Source of the DNA: Clostridium sp.
Lineage (GTDB): Bacteria > Bacillota > Clostridia > Lachnospirales > Lachnospiraceae
Length of the DNA stretch: 64,000 bases
Assembly (NCBI GenBank): GCA_018377235.1
Contig: JAGZZT010000004.1
Span: forward strand, 62,001-126,000
Direction: 5' to 3'
Positions within the stretch are counted from its first letter, which is position 1; each line of letters starts with the position of its first letter. Below, piece after piece: positions 51,786-59,440 of the stretch. Below the pieces are notes generated by a model. That model was not told the DNA's origin. It saw only the letters and a list, made by a program, of their open reading frames with translations, and searched no databases. The translations under genes were made by a program, and so were the position numbers.

Positions 51786-53624
51786 TTACCATCCTTCTAA
51801 TTCATTGTCGCGGATCCACTGTTCTTCTTTCGGTATCTCCGTTGGCTTTTTCTTAGGCGGTACATACCGCTCCTGATGCCAGATTCTGGCGCCGCGGATG
51901 TCTGCCGCTGCCATCGCATACACCTCTGCGTCCAGATAGTGATTATCTGTATGGGTTGTCTTAGGCACCCACTTCTGTGTGACTGCTCCATTTGCCTGCC
52001 GTTCATTAATCTTGTGCTCTGCTGTCACTTGGTTGGCATATTCTTCATCAATCCCATGAAATACCATCCAGGAACCGGTTCCGTTATTCCTGCGCATCCT
52101 GGAAGCAATTCGATCCTTATATTTTCCAGTATCGACGATAACCAAGTTAATACCTGCTGCCTTTGAACCAGCCTTATTGATTACGCTGTATTTATAATCC
52201 GTCTCCAGCCTTTTACTGGATCCTTTGCACGGAAGTGTATAATCCATGGTATCAGCACAGAAATCATATACCATATCCGTCTGATCTCCGGAGTCTACCA
52301 GAACAAGAGAGGGTGTCAGCTTCTCGCCATTCTTTTTTTCGTAGTAGAGATTCATAATGTTGTCAGCATTCCAGAGATTTGTTTCCTGCCCTCTGGCAAT
52401 CAGCTGACTGGTCCAGTGTTCTCCCCATGCGCGTATTACCCAGTAAATGCAGGTCTCCTGTACGTCGATACCTCCTGTCAGTTCAATAGCCCAATCAGGT
52501 ACTTCGAACTCTGGGAGCTCCGTCTGACGTTCCTTCACCAGATCCGCCGTCGTCTTGAGTTTCGTATCTTCCCATGGTTCCGCCAGCCAGCTGTTGACAA
52601 AGTTTTGAAGCATATCTGGATCTTTATAAGATTTCAAATGTTCTTCAGCCGCTTCCGCCCAGGTGACGAACACACTGTACAGGGAGCTGATATGATATCC
52701 GACCGTCTTAGGTCTGCCAACTCCCCTCTTTTTGACTGCCCGCCATTCTCCCTCTCGAAGCATCTTCGGCTTGTCCTTATCAAGAATTTCACAGCCGCAT
52801 TTGGGGCAGATATACTTGGCAGTCTGTGCCCTCTCATAGGGAGACATTTTGTCCTCATCATCCTTACAGAATAAAATCTGCTTAAAAAGAAGCTGCTGCA
52901 TTTCCCCACAGTGAGGACAGGGAACAAAATATTCTTTTACCTCATCTGCGCTGTCATGCAGAGACCAAATATAGTTCGTCTTAAGCGTCGGAGTAGAACA
53001 GGCATACACCTTGCTCTGACTCTTAAATGTTTTAATACGCTCCATGGCAAGATTGTAGGGAGATGCCTCTTTTTTTGATGCGCCTCCCATCTTGTCAATT
53101 TCGTCAAAGAACAGATATTTAATTGCTTTTGATGCCAGCTTGGAGGGAGAGCCGGCTCCTCGCAGATACACCGTCATATTTTTAAATTTCAGGCGAAGCT
53201 CCTTAGAGGCATTCTCATAAAACTGCTTTTTAACCTTTGGAATCAAGCGAAAGGCTGGTTTCAGCTTGTCATTTGAGATATCTTTGGCTAAATCATCAGA
53301 AGGATAGACGATCATCGTCGGACCCGGTTCCTCTGAAATAAGATATCCCAACATATTGATCAGGACTTCTGTGCCTCCCAGCTGAGAGCCCTTGCACAGA
53401 TAAACTTCTCTGATGTGCGGATCATTCAAGGTATCCATAATTTCCACCAGGTACGGCGTCACATCATTAGACCACTTTCCGGATAAATTGCTGCTTTCAT
53501 CCAATACGCGGTATTTTTCCGCCCATTCACTAACCTTTATCTCTTCCTGAACCGCAAGGGCGGAGTGAATGACTCTTCTGAATAGACGGCGTGTTTTTTT
53601 CTTTGCCTTCTCTCTCCGTGTCAC
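51786..53624 (-). CDS. Terminase large subunit (GpA family)
   Basis: The product is 612 residues from GTG 53624, overlapping the small subunit stop. The ATPase part contains VYLCKGSQLGGTEVLINMLG (Walker A-like), MIVYPSDDLAKDI and FFDEIDKMGG (Walker B). A zinc-like cluster CPHCGEM and CPKCGC follows (about residues 225-275). The nuclease part contains GGIDVQETCIYWVIRAWG and LVLVDSGDQTDMVYDFCADT. GpA types cut at cos sites as a rule, so a cos is expected near 54.2 kb. Confidence 0.94.
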   Translation of the reverse strand: MTRREKAKKKTRRLFRRVIHSALAVQEEIKVSEWAEKYRVLDESSNLSGKWSNDVTPYLVEIMDTLNDPHIREVYLCKGSQLGGTEVLINMLGYLISEEPGPTMIVYPSDDLAKDISNDKLKPAFRLIPKVKKQFYENASKELRLKFKNMTVYLRGAGSPSKLASKAIKYLFFDEIDKMGGASKKEASPYNLAMERIKTFKSQSKVYACSTPTLKTNYIWSLHDSADEVKEYFVPCPHCGEMQQLLFKQILFCKDDEDKMSPYERAQTAKYICPKCGCEILDKDKPKMLREGEWRAVKKRGVGRPKTVGYHISSLYSVFVTWAEAAEEHLKSYKDPDMLQNFVNSWLAEPWEDTKLKTTADLVKERQTELPEFEVPDWAIELTGGIDVQETCIYWVIRAWGEHWTSQLIARGQETNLWNADNIMNLYYEKKNGEKLTPSLVLVDSGDQTDMVYDFCADTMDYTLPCKGSSKRLETDYKYSVINKAGSKAAGINLVIVDTGKYKDRIASRMRRNNGTGSWMVFHGIDEEYANQVTAEHKINERQANGAVTQKWVPKTTHTDNHYLDAEVYAMAAADIRGARIWHQERYVPPKKKPTEIPKEEQWIRDNELEGW

Positions 53625-54148
53625 CCCTCCTCTTCATCCTCCTCATCTTCTATTTCTTCATCTTCTCCCTCCGGTATCTGCTGCCCATCTATCTCATCCG
53701 GATCGTAATCTGACAGTTCCTCCAAAACGGAAAGCAGCTCCCTTTTTATAATCTGGATGATCTGATTGAGGTCTTCCTCTCCGGCCACCTGCATGGCCAA
53801 CTTGGCAGGAACAGAGAGCAACCGGTTTTTAAATCGAATCAACATATCAGACAGAAAGGCTTCTACATCGGCAGCCTCATGGAGTTCTCTGCGAAGGCGT
53901 CTGAGCTTTAAAAGGGAAATCTGTTTTTTCACTTCCTCATGCTGTGCCTGCACTTCCTCTTTTGAGATTGAGGCACGCCTTCCTGTTTCCGCATTCACTT
54001 TGTACTCAATGTACTCCTGAATGCTTTTTTCCAGATTGTAGCCTCTGCCTTCCTGCGTCAGCTTGAAAAGCCCTTCTTCCCTTAATCCACGGACTCTTCT
54101 GGAGCTGAGTCCCAGGCATTCCGCCAGCTGTTTTTGATTTACTACCAT
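53621..54148 (-). CDS. Terminase small subunit (Nu1-like)
   Basis: The product is 175 residues from ATG 54148 (MVVNQKQLAECLGLSSRRVR). The N-terminal winged helix-turn-helix VNQKQLAECLGLSSRRVRGL and EEGLF is DNA binding. The centre is coiled coil and the C-terminus is very acidic (GEDEEIEDEEDEEEG). It recognises the packaging site next to the gene. Confidence 0.85.
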   Translation of the reverse strand: MVVNQKQLAECLGLSSRRVRGLREEGLFKLTQEGRGYNLEKSIQEYIEYKVNAETGRRASISKEEVQAQHEEVKKQISLLKLRRLRRELHEAADVEAFLSDMLIRFKNRLLSVPAKLAMQVAGEEDLNQIIQIIKRELLSVLEELSDYDPDEIDGQQIPEGEDEEIEDEEDEEEG

Positions 54149-54189
54149 CGTTTGCCCACCTCCCCAGCAGTCTCCCAAAAGCGGAAGGA

Positions 54190-54300
54190 AATGCCATCAA
54201 TTTTTTTCTCATAAAGTCAAAAATACCGCGCTTTCCCCGGACCCGCATAGGGGGTGGGGGTGAGTAGTACCTACTCCACTCTGTGCAGAAATTAGAGCAA
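54190..54300. other. Candidate packaging (cos) region upstream of the small terminase gene
   Basis: The non-coding interval contains a purine-rich run (GGGGGTGGGGGTG) and a dyad GAGTAG-TAC-CTACTC at about 54264-54278. In GpA-terminase phages the cos lies in this position. No cohesive end can be proven from sequence alone. Confidence 0.3.
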
Positions 54301-54308
54301 AGGAAAAG

Positions 54309-54331
54309 AGCGCCCCCTCAGGCGCTCTCTC
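54309..54331 (-). terminator. Terminator downstream of the RHH-type gene
   Basis: GAGCGCC-TGAGG-GGGCGCTC with TTTTCC on the minus strand. It follows the stop codon at 54333 at once and separates the small genes from the terminase region. Confidence 0.7.
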
Positions 54332-54332
54332 C

Positions 54333-54542
54333 TTACTTCTTATGCTTTTCTTCCTGCTCTTTCGCAAATGCCAGCATCAGCTCTGTAATCTGGCTAGCCT
54401 GGCTGGCTCCTGCCGCCTTACAGGCCTTTTCGAATCGTTCCGCTACTTCCCGCTTAATTTTAAAGCTTTTTGTCATGTAGCCGACTTTCTGCTGGTACTT
54501 CTGGCTTGCAACGGTTTGAGGGTTTGGGCTACCTTTTGGCAT
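54333..54542 (-). CDS. Small RHH-like DNA-binding protein
   Basis: The product is 69 residues. KSFKIKREVAERFEKACKAA and GASQASQITELMLAFAKEQE form the strand-helix-helix order of RHH proteins. The start MPKGSPNPQTVASQKYQQKV is basic. Possibly a repressor for the promoter at 54842-54870; no proof. Confidence 0.75.
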   Translation of the reverse strand: MPKGSPNPQTVASQKYQQKVGYMTKSFKIKREVAERFEKACKAAGASQASQITELMLAFAKEQEEKHKK

Positions 54543-54627
54543 CTCTGTCCCTCCTCATTTTTCTGTAAATACTGCGGCCAATGAAACCAGCCGTCACTGC
54601 AATTACTGCAATCATTGCGATTTTCAT
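54529..54627 (-). CDS. 32-residue membrane peptide
   Basis: ATG 54627 gives MKIAMIAVIAVTAGFIGRSI, then a basic tail YRKMRRDRDAKR. One hydrophobic helix then positive charges suggests membrane insertion. It overlaps the RHH-like gene by 14 bases. The ribosome binding site is poor (no AGGAGG), so its expression is uncertain. Confidence 0.4.
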   Translation of the reverse strand: MKIAMIAVIAVTAGFIGRSIYRKMRRDRDAKR

Positions 54628-54690
54628 TGTTAAAGATGGCGATTCGTGCTATACTTTTGACATGGGGAGGATTTCTCCTCCCCGGCTGTG

Positions 54691-54816
54691 CTAGTTCCAC
54701 AGCTTGTCGATTATCAGAATGATAATCCCAGTTATGAGCCCTGTCAGGAATTGAACCGCTACTTCAATCCAGTTGACTGGGCTTTTTCTTTTTCTTCGGC
54801 TTCTGCCTTTCGCCAT
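54691..54816 (-). CDS. 41-residue basic membrane peptide
   Basis: ATG 54816 follows AAGGAGG at ideal distance. The peptide has a very basic start (MAKGRSRRKRKSPVNW) then a hydrophobic helix (VAVQFLTGLITGIIILIIDK). It copies the design of the 37-residue peptide at 37854: consensus promoter, dyad in the spacer, basic head, membrane helix. Probably a toxin-like or signalling peptide. Confidence 0.65.
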   Translation of the reverse strand: MAKGRSRRKRKSPVNWIEVAVQFLTGLITGIIILIIDKLWN

Positions 54817-54841
54817 CTGTTCTCACCTCCTTACATGCTAT

Positions 54842-54870
54842 ATTATATCATAGGGTATACCCTATGTCAA
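54842..54870 (-). promoter_or_regulatory. Perfect-consensus promoter with 18-bp palindromic operator
   Basis: On the minus strand TTGACA (54870-54865) and TATAAT (54847-54842) are 17 bases apart. CATAGGGTATACCCTATG (54849-54866) is a perfect palindrome filling the spacer. Such a promoter must be held off by a repressor that binds it. Confidence 0.8.
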
Positions 54871-54990
54871 GTATTTATTGCACTTTATCTAGTGTTTTAT
54901 TCACAGTTTTATCAACATCTTGTGGATAACATCAAAAAAACCACCCAGCACATGACCGGGTGGAAAAAATAGGAGAAAAATTATTATGAC

Positions 54991-55064
54991 TTGCAGGAGA
55001 AGGATTCGAACCTTCGACCTCCGGGTTATGGGCCCGGCGAGCTTCCAGACTGCTCCATCCTGCT
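54991..55064 (-). tRNA. Prophage initiator-type tRNA-Met (CAT anticodon)
   Basis: A 74-nt cloverleaf on the minus strand: acceptor AGCAGGA/TCCTGCA with A1-A72 unpaired, D-arm GAGC...GCTC, anticodon stem CCGGG/CCCGG, loop CCCATAA, T-arm GAAGG-TTCGAAT-CCTTC and discriminator A. The unpaired 1-72 position and three G-C pairs (GGG/CCC) next to the loop are the initiator features. Position 33 is C where bacterial tRNAs have U. CCA is not encoded. Confidence 0.85.
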
Positions 55065-55138
55065 GTATCGCCGGGTCTCCCCGGCATCTATGCGAATAAA
55101 AAGGGGTTCAAGCCGCCGGCCGAATGCCTTTGGCTTCT

Positions 55139-55176
55139 ATTATAGTATAAAACGAACTCTCCGAATAAAACGAACT
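55139..55176 (-). promoter_or_regulatory. Late promoter with 12-bp direct repeat for an activator
   Basis: ATAAAACGAACT occurs at 55147-55158 and 55165-55176 (plus-strand reading), spaced 18 bases from start to start. A TATAAT box (minus, 55144-55139) lies next to it, with no -35 consensus. This geometry, two same-face repeats over the -35 region, suits an activator dimer. The late regulator gene ends five bases away. Confidence 0.65.
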
Positions 55177-55180
55177 TTTT

Positions 55181-55594
55181 TTATTTAATTCCACATTTTA
55201 GTAAAAATTTATCACGAATTACTATTCTTACATAATCTGGATTTCCTGTATACCCTGTTTTATCCGCTATCTTAAGCCAGGTCATTCCATCTATGTAGTA
55301 CATCCGGAAGATGCAACGCGTCTGCCCATCCTCTATCTGATTGATCCACTGCTCTACAGCTTTAACCTGAGCCTTCTTTTTTTCTAGGCTTCTTTTTCTC
55401 CGGCCATAAAGCTCCTTATCAAAGCCAACCACACTCTGCGGTCTTGCCTGTCCAGTTCGATAGTCAAGGATTGTACTGTTTCCGATGCCGGAATCTGTGG
55501 TTTTCATTTCCTCCAGTTCTATTTCTAATATTGGAATCTCTCGTTTTATTTTTCTATAATCATCCAGCAGTTTTCTGGTTACTTTAATGTTCAA
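55181..55594 (-). CDS. Late transcription regulator (ArpU/RinA-like)
   Basis: The product is 137 residues from TTG 55594 (MNIKVTRKLLDDYRKIKREI), behind AGGAGGAG; the frame open further upstream has no site. The central coiled coil and C-terminal sigma-4-like region (RMYYIDGMTWLKIADKTGYT, GNPDYVRIVIRDKFLLK) suit late activators. It is the last early gene before the late promoter it probably activates. Confidence 0.82.
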   Translation of the reverse strand: MNIKVTRKLLDDYRKIKREIPILEIELEEMKTTDSGIGNSTILDYRTGQARPQSVVGFDKELYGRRKRSLEKKKAQVKAVEQWINQIEDGQTRCIFRMYYIDGMTWLKIADKTGYTGNPDYVRIVIRDKFLLKCGIK

Positions 55595-55648
55595 TGGTAT
55601 CTCCTCCTGTCCTGCTGCCCGCGCTGCCATCCTACTGCTTACATTGTC

Positions 55649-55828
55649 TACCCTTTGAAAGGTCTAAACATCCCACCATAGGATTCTTCGATATCAATCA
55701 AAAGCTTCTGAAGAATGATATAGGATTCTTTTTTCTCATCGAATCCTATTTCTTCTTGAAGCCCGATAATTTTAGCTATCATGCAATCTCTTGCATAGGC
55801 TGCCCCCTGGTTGAATTCACTTTCCATT
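55649..55828 (-). CDS. Small phage protein
   Basis: A 59-residue product starts at ATG 55828 (MESEFNQGAAYARDCMIAKI) after AGGAGA. It is acidic and helical and ends in ESYGGMFRPFKG. No family was recognised. It lies between two small early genes with short gaps, so it is probably genuine. Confidence 0.65.
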
Positions 55829-55855
55829 CTCCTCTGCCAGACCTCTCTTCTCTTT

Positions 55856-56137
55856 TTATTTTTCTTCCTGAGGTATGATTTTGATTCGATCCAGGTACGG
55901 GTACTTTTTACAGTGTCTTACTGCTTTTTCCCATTCTCTTGTAAACACTTCCTTTTGCGTTTCTTCTCTGTATTGATTGTAATCAATCCGGTATCTACCT
56001 TTATAGAGGCTTTGACGTAATGCGTGTTTAGAAACGTCGAAGGATGCTCCCAGGGCTTCACGCACTTTATTTGCCAATGCATCGCAGAGGATCTGTTTTC
56101 CTGTCTGTTGGTCTATAACATCATAAGTATATTTCAT
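55856..56137 (-). CDS. Small phage protein, HTH-like
   Basis: The product is 93 residues. LANKVREALGASFDVSKHAL and RQSLYKGRYRIDYNQY give a helix-turn-helix-like pattern as seen in phage regulators of numerous types. The remainder is basic (EVFTREWEKAVRHCKKYPYL). Function unknown. Confidence 0.65.
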   Translation of the reverse strand: MKYTYDVIDQQTGKQILCDALANKVREALGASFDVSKHALRQSLYKGRYRIDYNQYREETQKEVFTREWEKAVRHCKKYPYLDRIKIIPQEEK

Positions 56138-56139
56138 TC

Positions 56140-56703
56140 TTATTTTACACCTTCAAATCTGTTTCTGAAAAATTGATAGGCTATGTTTTGGTTGGCTTCT
56201 GGCACATTTGATTGATACGGTTCTGGTTCTGTATATGGCTGCCAGGCAATCACTGTGCTGTATACAACTCCAAGGTCTCTTTCTTCGCCTGGTTCATCAC
56301 AGCGTATCCATTCGTTTTCTTCATCCTCATACCACCAGATCCCCTCTTCATATTTTCCTTTATGTGTGCCTCTACTCTCTGGATGATGCATCCATTCTTC
56401 TTTTGGGATGAAGTCAGAGCCATAGTCTGAAATCCAACTCGAATGTTTTACTGTTATCCAAACAGGCATCTCTTCCTTTGGCAGTCGTTCCTCTACTGAG
56501 ATCCACCTATCCTGCTGCCGACGAAGCTCTTTCACCTCCTCCGGACTTAGGCCTGAGTCTTCGTAGTCTTTTAATTTGCAGAGTGCTCCATACAGTGTTT
56601 CATAGGTTTCCCAGGTAATTGGTGTACCTGTATATAAATTTTTCCACGGAAGCTCTCTAAGTCCCCAGTTCCCGTATTTATCTATTTCTGTTAATCGTCC
56701 CAT
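56140..56703 (-). CDS. DUF551-containing phage protein
   Basis: The product is 187 residues from ATG 56703 (MGRLTEIDKYGNWGLRELPW), after GGGAG. The DUF551 hallmark WISVEERLPKEEMPVWITVK opens its second half, and VIAWQPYTEPEPY closes it. LCKLKDYEDSGLSPEEVKEL in the first half is typical of gut phages. It has no known activity. Confidence 0.8.
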   Translation of the reverse strand: MGRLTEIDKYGNWGLRELPWKNLYTGTPITWETYETLYGALCKLKDYEDSGLSPEEVKELRRQQDRWISVEERLPKEEMPVWITVKHSSWISDYGSDFIPKEEWMHHPESRGTHKGKYEEGIWWYEDEENEWIRCDEPGEERDLGVVYSTVIAWQPYTEPEPYQSNVPEANQNIAYQFFRNRFEGVK

Positions 56704-56726
56704 ATGATTCTCCCTTCTGCGGATTG

Positions 56727-56969
56727 TCAACGTATCAAACTGATTCCCATAACAACATATCCCGGCTGAATCCCGACGAATTTATCATCGATTAGATAAA
56801 TCACTTCTGCTCTGGCCTCTCTGCCGGAATATTTAATGTTGTCCCATTCCTTCAGCTTCAGGATATCTCCAACGCGATATTTCCTGTCATTTTTTCTGAT
56901 TTCAAACTTCTTTTTGCCCGAAAGCACGTCTTCGAAATATGTTGGATAAATTTTTAATTCATGCTCCAT
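56727..56969 (-). CDS. ASCH-like (DUF3850) protein
   Basis: The product is 80 residues. HELKIYPTYFEDVLSGKKKF, EIRKNDRKYRVGDILKLKEW and FVGIQPGYVVMGISL are the DUF3850 pattern, an RNA- or modified-base-binding PUA-like fold. The same fold is seen at the C-terminus of the ParB at 58340. It overlaps the end of the preceding gene. Confidence 0.85.
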   Translation of the reverse strand: MEHELKIYPTYFEDVLSGKKKFEIRKNDRKYRVGDILKLKEWDNIKYSGREARAEVIYLIDDKFVGIQPGYVVMGISLIR

Positions 56970-57718
56970 TTCATTTCCTCTGTAAGATCAAATATCGTTA
57001 TCTGTTCGTATTCACTGAACTTTTTTTCAAGGTCGAAAATGGACTTTCCTGGACCTTTGAATGGTTCGTCTATTCTGGACTGCAGCCCCCTCAATCTTTC
57101 CCAATACTTTGGAAGGTGCTTATATATATTGTTCAGTTCTTTGAGATTCTTGTTTCGGCAGCACCAGCAGCTTACTCTGTCTAAAATGCTGTATAGTTCG
57201 ATCCCGTCCTCATCCCAGTTATATCCATGAGTATAGCAGTACTGAAGACATTCTTTTTCTGTCATTCCACGTTCAACCAGAGGATATTTTTTGCGAGGAA
57301 TATTTTTTATCCTCTGCGGCTCATCTGCTGCTATGCCGACATACTCCACAATCTTCTCATCTGGATACTTCTCTCTGTAATGCCTGTTAATTTCATTCAG
57401 TTTGTACCTAGTAGCCCATCTGGCATTTCCCCCGCACCATCCATATCCGTAATGGTATGGGTATTCTTTTTTCTCTCTGTATTTAACAGGCCTTACCAGC
57501 ATGTCATAAACAAATGGATTGGCAGGATGTAATTCAGTAAATTCAATCCCTTTCTGCAACAAAACCTCCTTGATTCTGTCTCTATTTCTGTAAATGGAAT
57601 CAAACTCCATACCTGTATCATAAAAAATCACTTCATCAACGGGAATGTTTTCTTCCAAACACAGAAGCAGCATTGCCAAACTGTCTTTTCCGAAACTGCA
57701 ACTTAAAATTTTTTTGAT
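56954..57718 (-). CDS. PAPS-reductase-like (adenine nucleotide alpha hydrolase) protein lacking a standard start codon
   Basis: The frame reads KKILSCSFGKDSLAMLLLCL, so the PP-loop SFGKDS needed for ATP binding is present only if translation begins upstream of 57700. The frame has no ATG, GTG or TTG there: K-K is preceded by ATC at 57718 and then by stop TAG at 57728. TTG 57679 would delete the PP-loop. The rest (FYDTGMEFDSIYRNRDRIKE, YGYGWCGGNARWATRYKL, SCWCCRNKNLKELNN) is intact. It may start at ATC/ATT or be 5'-damaged by the structured segment next to it. Confidence 0.75.
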   Translation of the reverse strand: MKKILSCSFGKDSLAMLLLCLEENIPVDEVIFYDTGMEFDSIYRNRDRIKEVLLQKGIEFTELHPANPFVYDMLVRPVKYREKKEYPYHYGYGWCGGNARWATRYKLNEINRHYREKYPDEKIVEYVGIAADEPQRIKNIPRKKYPLVERGMTEKECLQYCYTHGYNWDEDGIELYSILDRVSCWCCRNKNLKELNNIYKHLPKYWERLRGLQSRIDEPFKGPGKSIFDLEKKFSEYEQITIFDLTEEMKWSMN

Positions 57719-57854
57719 AACACCACGCTACAAATACCGTATCGTGGATAAGAAGCATCAGGCTACCCATGAGTTTTTTAGACTCGCAACTATTCAACTT
57801 CTTTTTCGCCAGCACTTAGACACCCGTGCATTCAACCCGGTTTACCGGGATTCG
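57719..57854 (-). other. Structured 136-bp segment between two early genes, possible small insertion
   Basis: On the minus strand it opens with CCCGGT-AA-ACCGGG and ends with CCACG-x-TAC...GTA-x-CGTGG (an 8-bp interrupted stem). Between lie AACTCATGGGTAGCCTGATG and short stems. It is non-coding in all frames on inspection. Shape and position resemble the right-end RNA of IS200/IS605-type elements, or a PATE-like relic. No transposase is present. Confidence 0.4.
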
Positions 57855-58226
57855 TTATTCCTTTCTGATCATTCCTATCACTGTCTCCAGAGCTTTTACG
57901 TCCCGGCCCCAGATTGGATCCGCATCACGTCCTGCTGCCATGTCTCGGCAGTGAGCCAGAAGATCCTCCAGCTGTTTTACAGTGCCCTGTAATTTCCTGA
58001 TATCTACCATCCGCATTCCGGCGACACGATACGCTCTGCAGGAACCTACTGAATGATCAGTTTCTAATATTCTCTCCTCCAGCATTTCCCTCAGGCATAT
58101 GTTAATCGTCGACACGGAGCAATAAAATTCCGCTGCAAGTTCCCGCTGTGTCGGCGGGTAGCCGTGCTGTTTTATGTAAGCTTTAATAACCTTCAATACA
58201 TTTTTCTGGCTGATTATTTGTTCCAT
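57855..58226 (-). CDS. LexA-N-terminal-like winged-helix protein
   Basis: The product is 123 residues. KNVLKVIKAYIKQHGYPPTQ, RELAAEFYCSVSTINICLRE, MLEERILET is the LexA-type DNA-binding domain. No peptidase domain follows; residues 70-123 are helical. It might regulate the neighbouring parAB or the early operon. ATG 58226 follows GAGGGAG. Confidence 0.8.
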   Translation of the reverse strand: MEQIISQKNVLKVIKAYIKQHGYPPTQRELAAEFYCSVSTINICLREMLEERILETDHSVGSCRAYRVAGMRMVDIRKLQGTVKQLEDLLAHCRDMAAGRDADPIWGRDVKALETVIGMIRKE

Positions 58227-58291
58227 TGTACTCCCTCATTACAATTTTCTTTTAAGACGGGCGACCGGTCAGAGCCGCCCTGTATGTAACA

Positions 58292-58327
58292 CCAATGGCA
58301 TGATCGTGATATATTATTGGCCATTGG
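58292..58327. repeat. Inverted repeat beside parB, possible centromere or operator
   Basis: CCAATGG (58292-58298) and CCATTGG (58321-58327) lie in the 113-base gap between parB and the LexA-like gene. Another dyad GGGCG/CGCCC occurs at about 58258-58280. The AT-rich middle ATATATTATT fits either a partition site or a promoter. Confidence 0.35.
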
Positions 58328-58339
58328 GAGGTTCCTTGT

Positions 58340-59440
58340 TTACTCGCTCCAGCTCATTAACTGGAATCCTAAAATACAATATCCTTCTTCTAATCCTCTC
58401 ATGTCTTCATCCATGTGGGAGATACGAGTTTCTGCCTTTCGGCCTGTGAATTTTCCATCCTGATAACACCAGAATTCCAGATCATGCCCTTCAAGAAACT
58501 TTTGGTCGTTTTTAGTAAGCTTATAGGCCTTCTCTCCTCTGATGATATGGTCATATTCTTCCTTCCCCACTCTCAGCACATGCCCAGTCTTTACTGGGGT
58601 TTCTGGAGGTTTTGCATGTCCTTCTATGGTCTGATGCCAGTTTCCCGGAAGCATCTCTTCCGGAATGTCCTGCTGCCCGTTCTCTTCCGGCTCGTCTTCC
58701 TGAATGTCCGATTCTGACTTTTCTTTTTCCTGCACATCCTTGATCGATATTCTTTCCTTCTTCGCAAGTTCCCTCTGACTCTCAGGCGGGAGGGAAGCCG
58801 CTTTATCGGCAGCAGAATAGCCGATTTCCTGTTTCTTGAATTTTTCTTTCAGTTCCGGCTCCAACTTGTTATTGATGTGCTTTAACTGGGCTGTTTTGGT
58901 AACGCTTAGTCCCAACTTTTCCGCTACTGCTGCCCGGATGTCATTGGCCTGGGCGAACTGGGGTTCCAATCCGGTCAGCTCCTGAAACTTCTCCTGATGC
59001 TCCGGCGTCCCAGTTCTTAGTAATTCTAGGGATTCCGTCAGGCCTACTACCTCAATCATCCGGTCATGGTCTGTCTTGTTCCTCTGGCCTGCATTGGCGA
59101 TGTACAGCGTTACCATCGCCATGATGTCGTCCAGGTTTTCCAGATGAACAGGAACCAGCCGGAACTGTTTCAGGCCCAGCTTCTCCACCAGATGGATTAT
59201 TGCCAGTCTCCTTCTGTGGCCAGAAATCAGTTCGTACTCTCCCGGCGCCCGTTTACGGGCAAAGAGCGGTTCTGAAATTCCTCCGGCCAGACGGATCATA
59301 TTTGCCAGTTCTTCAATCTCTCCCAGGGAATACTTGTTTTCCCGGTTTGGAATTAACTGGGTATAGGGGATCATCTGTACTGTGTACTGTACTTTCTTTT
59401 CGGCCGGCCGGGCCGCCATGATATCATTTAGTTTCGGCAT
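58340..59440 (-). CDS. ParB-type partition protein with C-terminal ASCH-like domain
   Basis: The product is 366 residues from ATG 59440 (MPKLNDIMAARPAEKKVQYT) after AAGGAGG, overlapping parA by 17 bases. Residues 20-115 are the ParB nuclease-like fold with GEIEELANMIRLAGGISEPL and ELISGHRRRLAIIHLVEKLG (GxRR box). An HTH region follows (LGLSVTKTAQLKHINNKLEP). An acidic linker (SDIQEDEPEENGQQDIPEEM) then leads to residues about 285-366, where VGKEEYDHIIRGEKAYKLTK, NDQKFLEGHDLEFW and GLEEGYCILGFQL match the DUF3850/ASCH pattern. Confidence 0.85.
   Translation of the reverse strand: MPKLNDIMAARPAEKKVQYTVQMIPYTQLIPNRENKYSLGEIEELANMIRLAGGISEPLFARKRAPGEYELISGHRRRLAIIHLVEKLGLKQFRLVPVHLENLDDIMAMVTLYIANAGQRNKTDHDRMIEVVGLTESLELLRTGTPEHQEKFQELTGLEPQFAQANDIRAAVAEKLGLSVTKTAQLKHINNKLEPELKEKFKKQEIGYSAADKAASLPPESQRELAKKERISIKDVQEKEKSESDIQEDEPEENGQQDIPEEMLPGNWHQTIEGHAKPPETPVKTGHVLRVGKEEYDHIIRGEKAYKLTKNDQKFLEGHDLEFWCYQDGKFTGRKAETRISHMDEDMRGLEEGYCILGFQLMSWSE

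Noticed and set aside
54190..54300. Firm cos-site call
   Set aside because: Position suits a GpA-terminase phage but cohesive ends cannot be seen in a prophage sequence.
57645..57992. Plus-strand frame across the structured segment at 57.7 kb
   Set aside because: It is antisense to two genes, has no ribosome binding site and its middle is the hairpin region.
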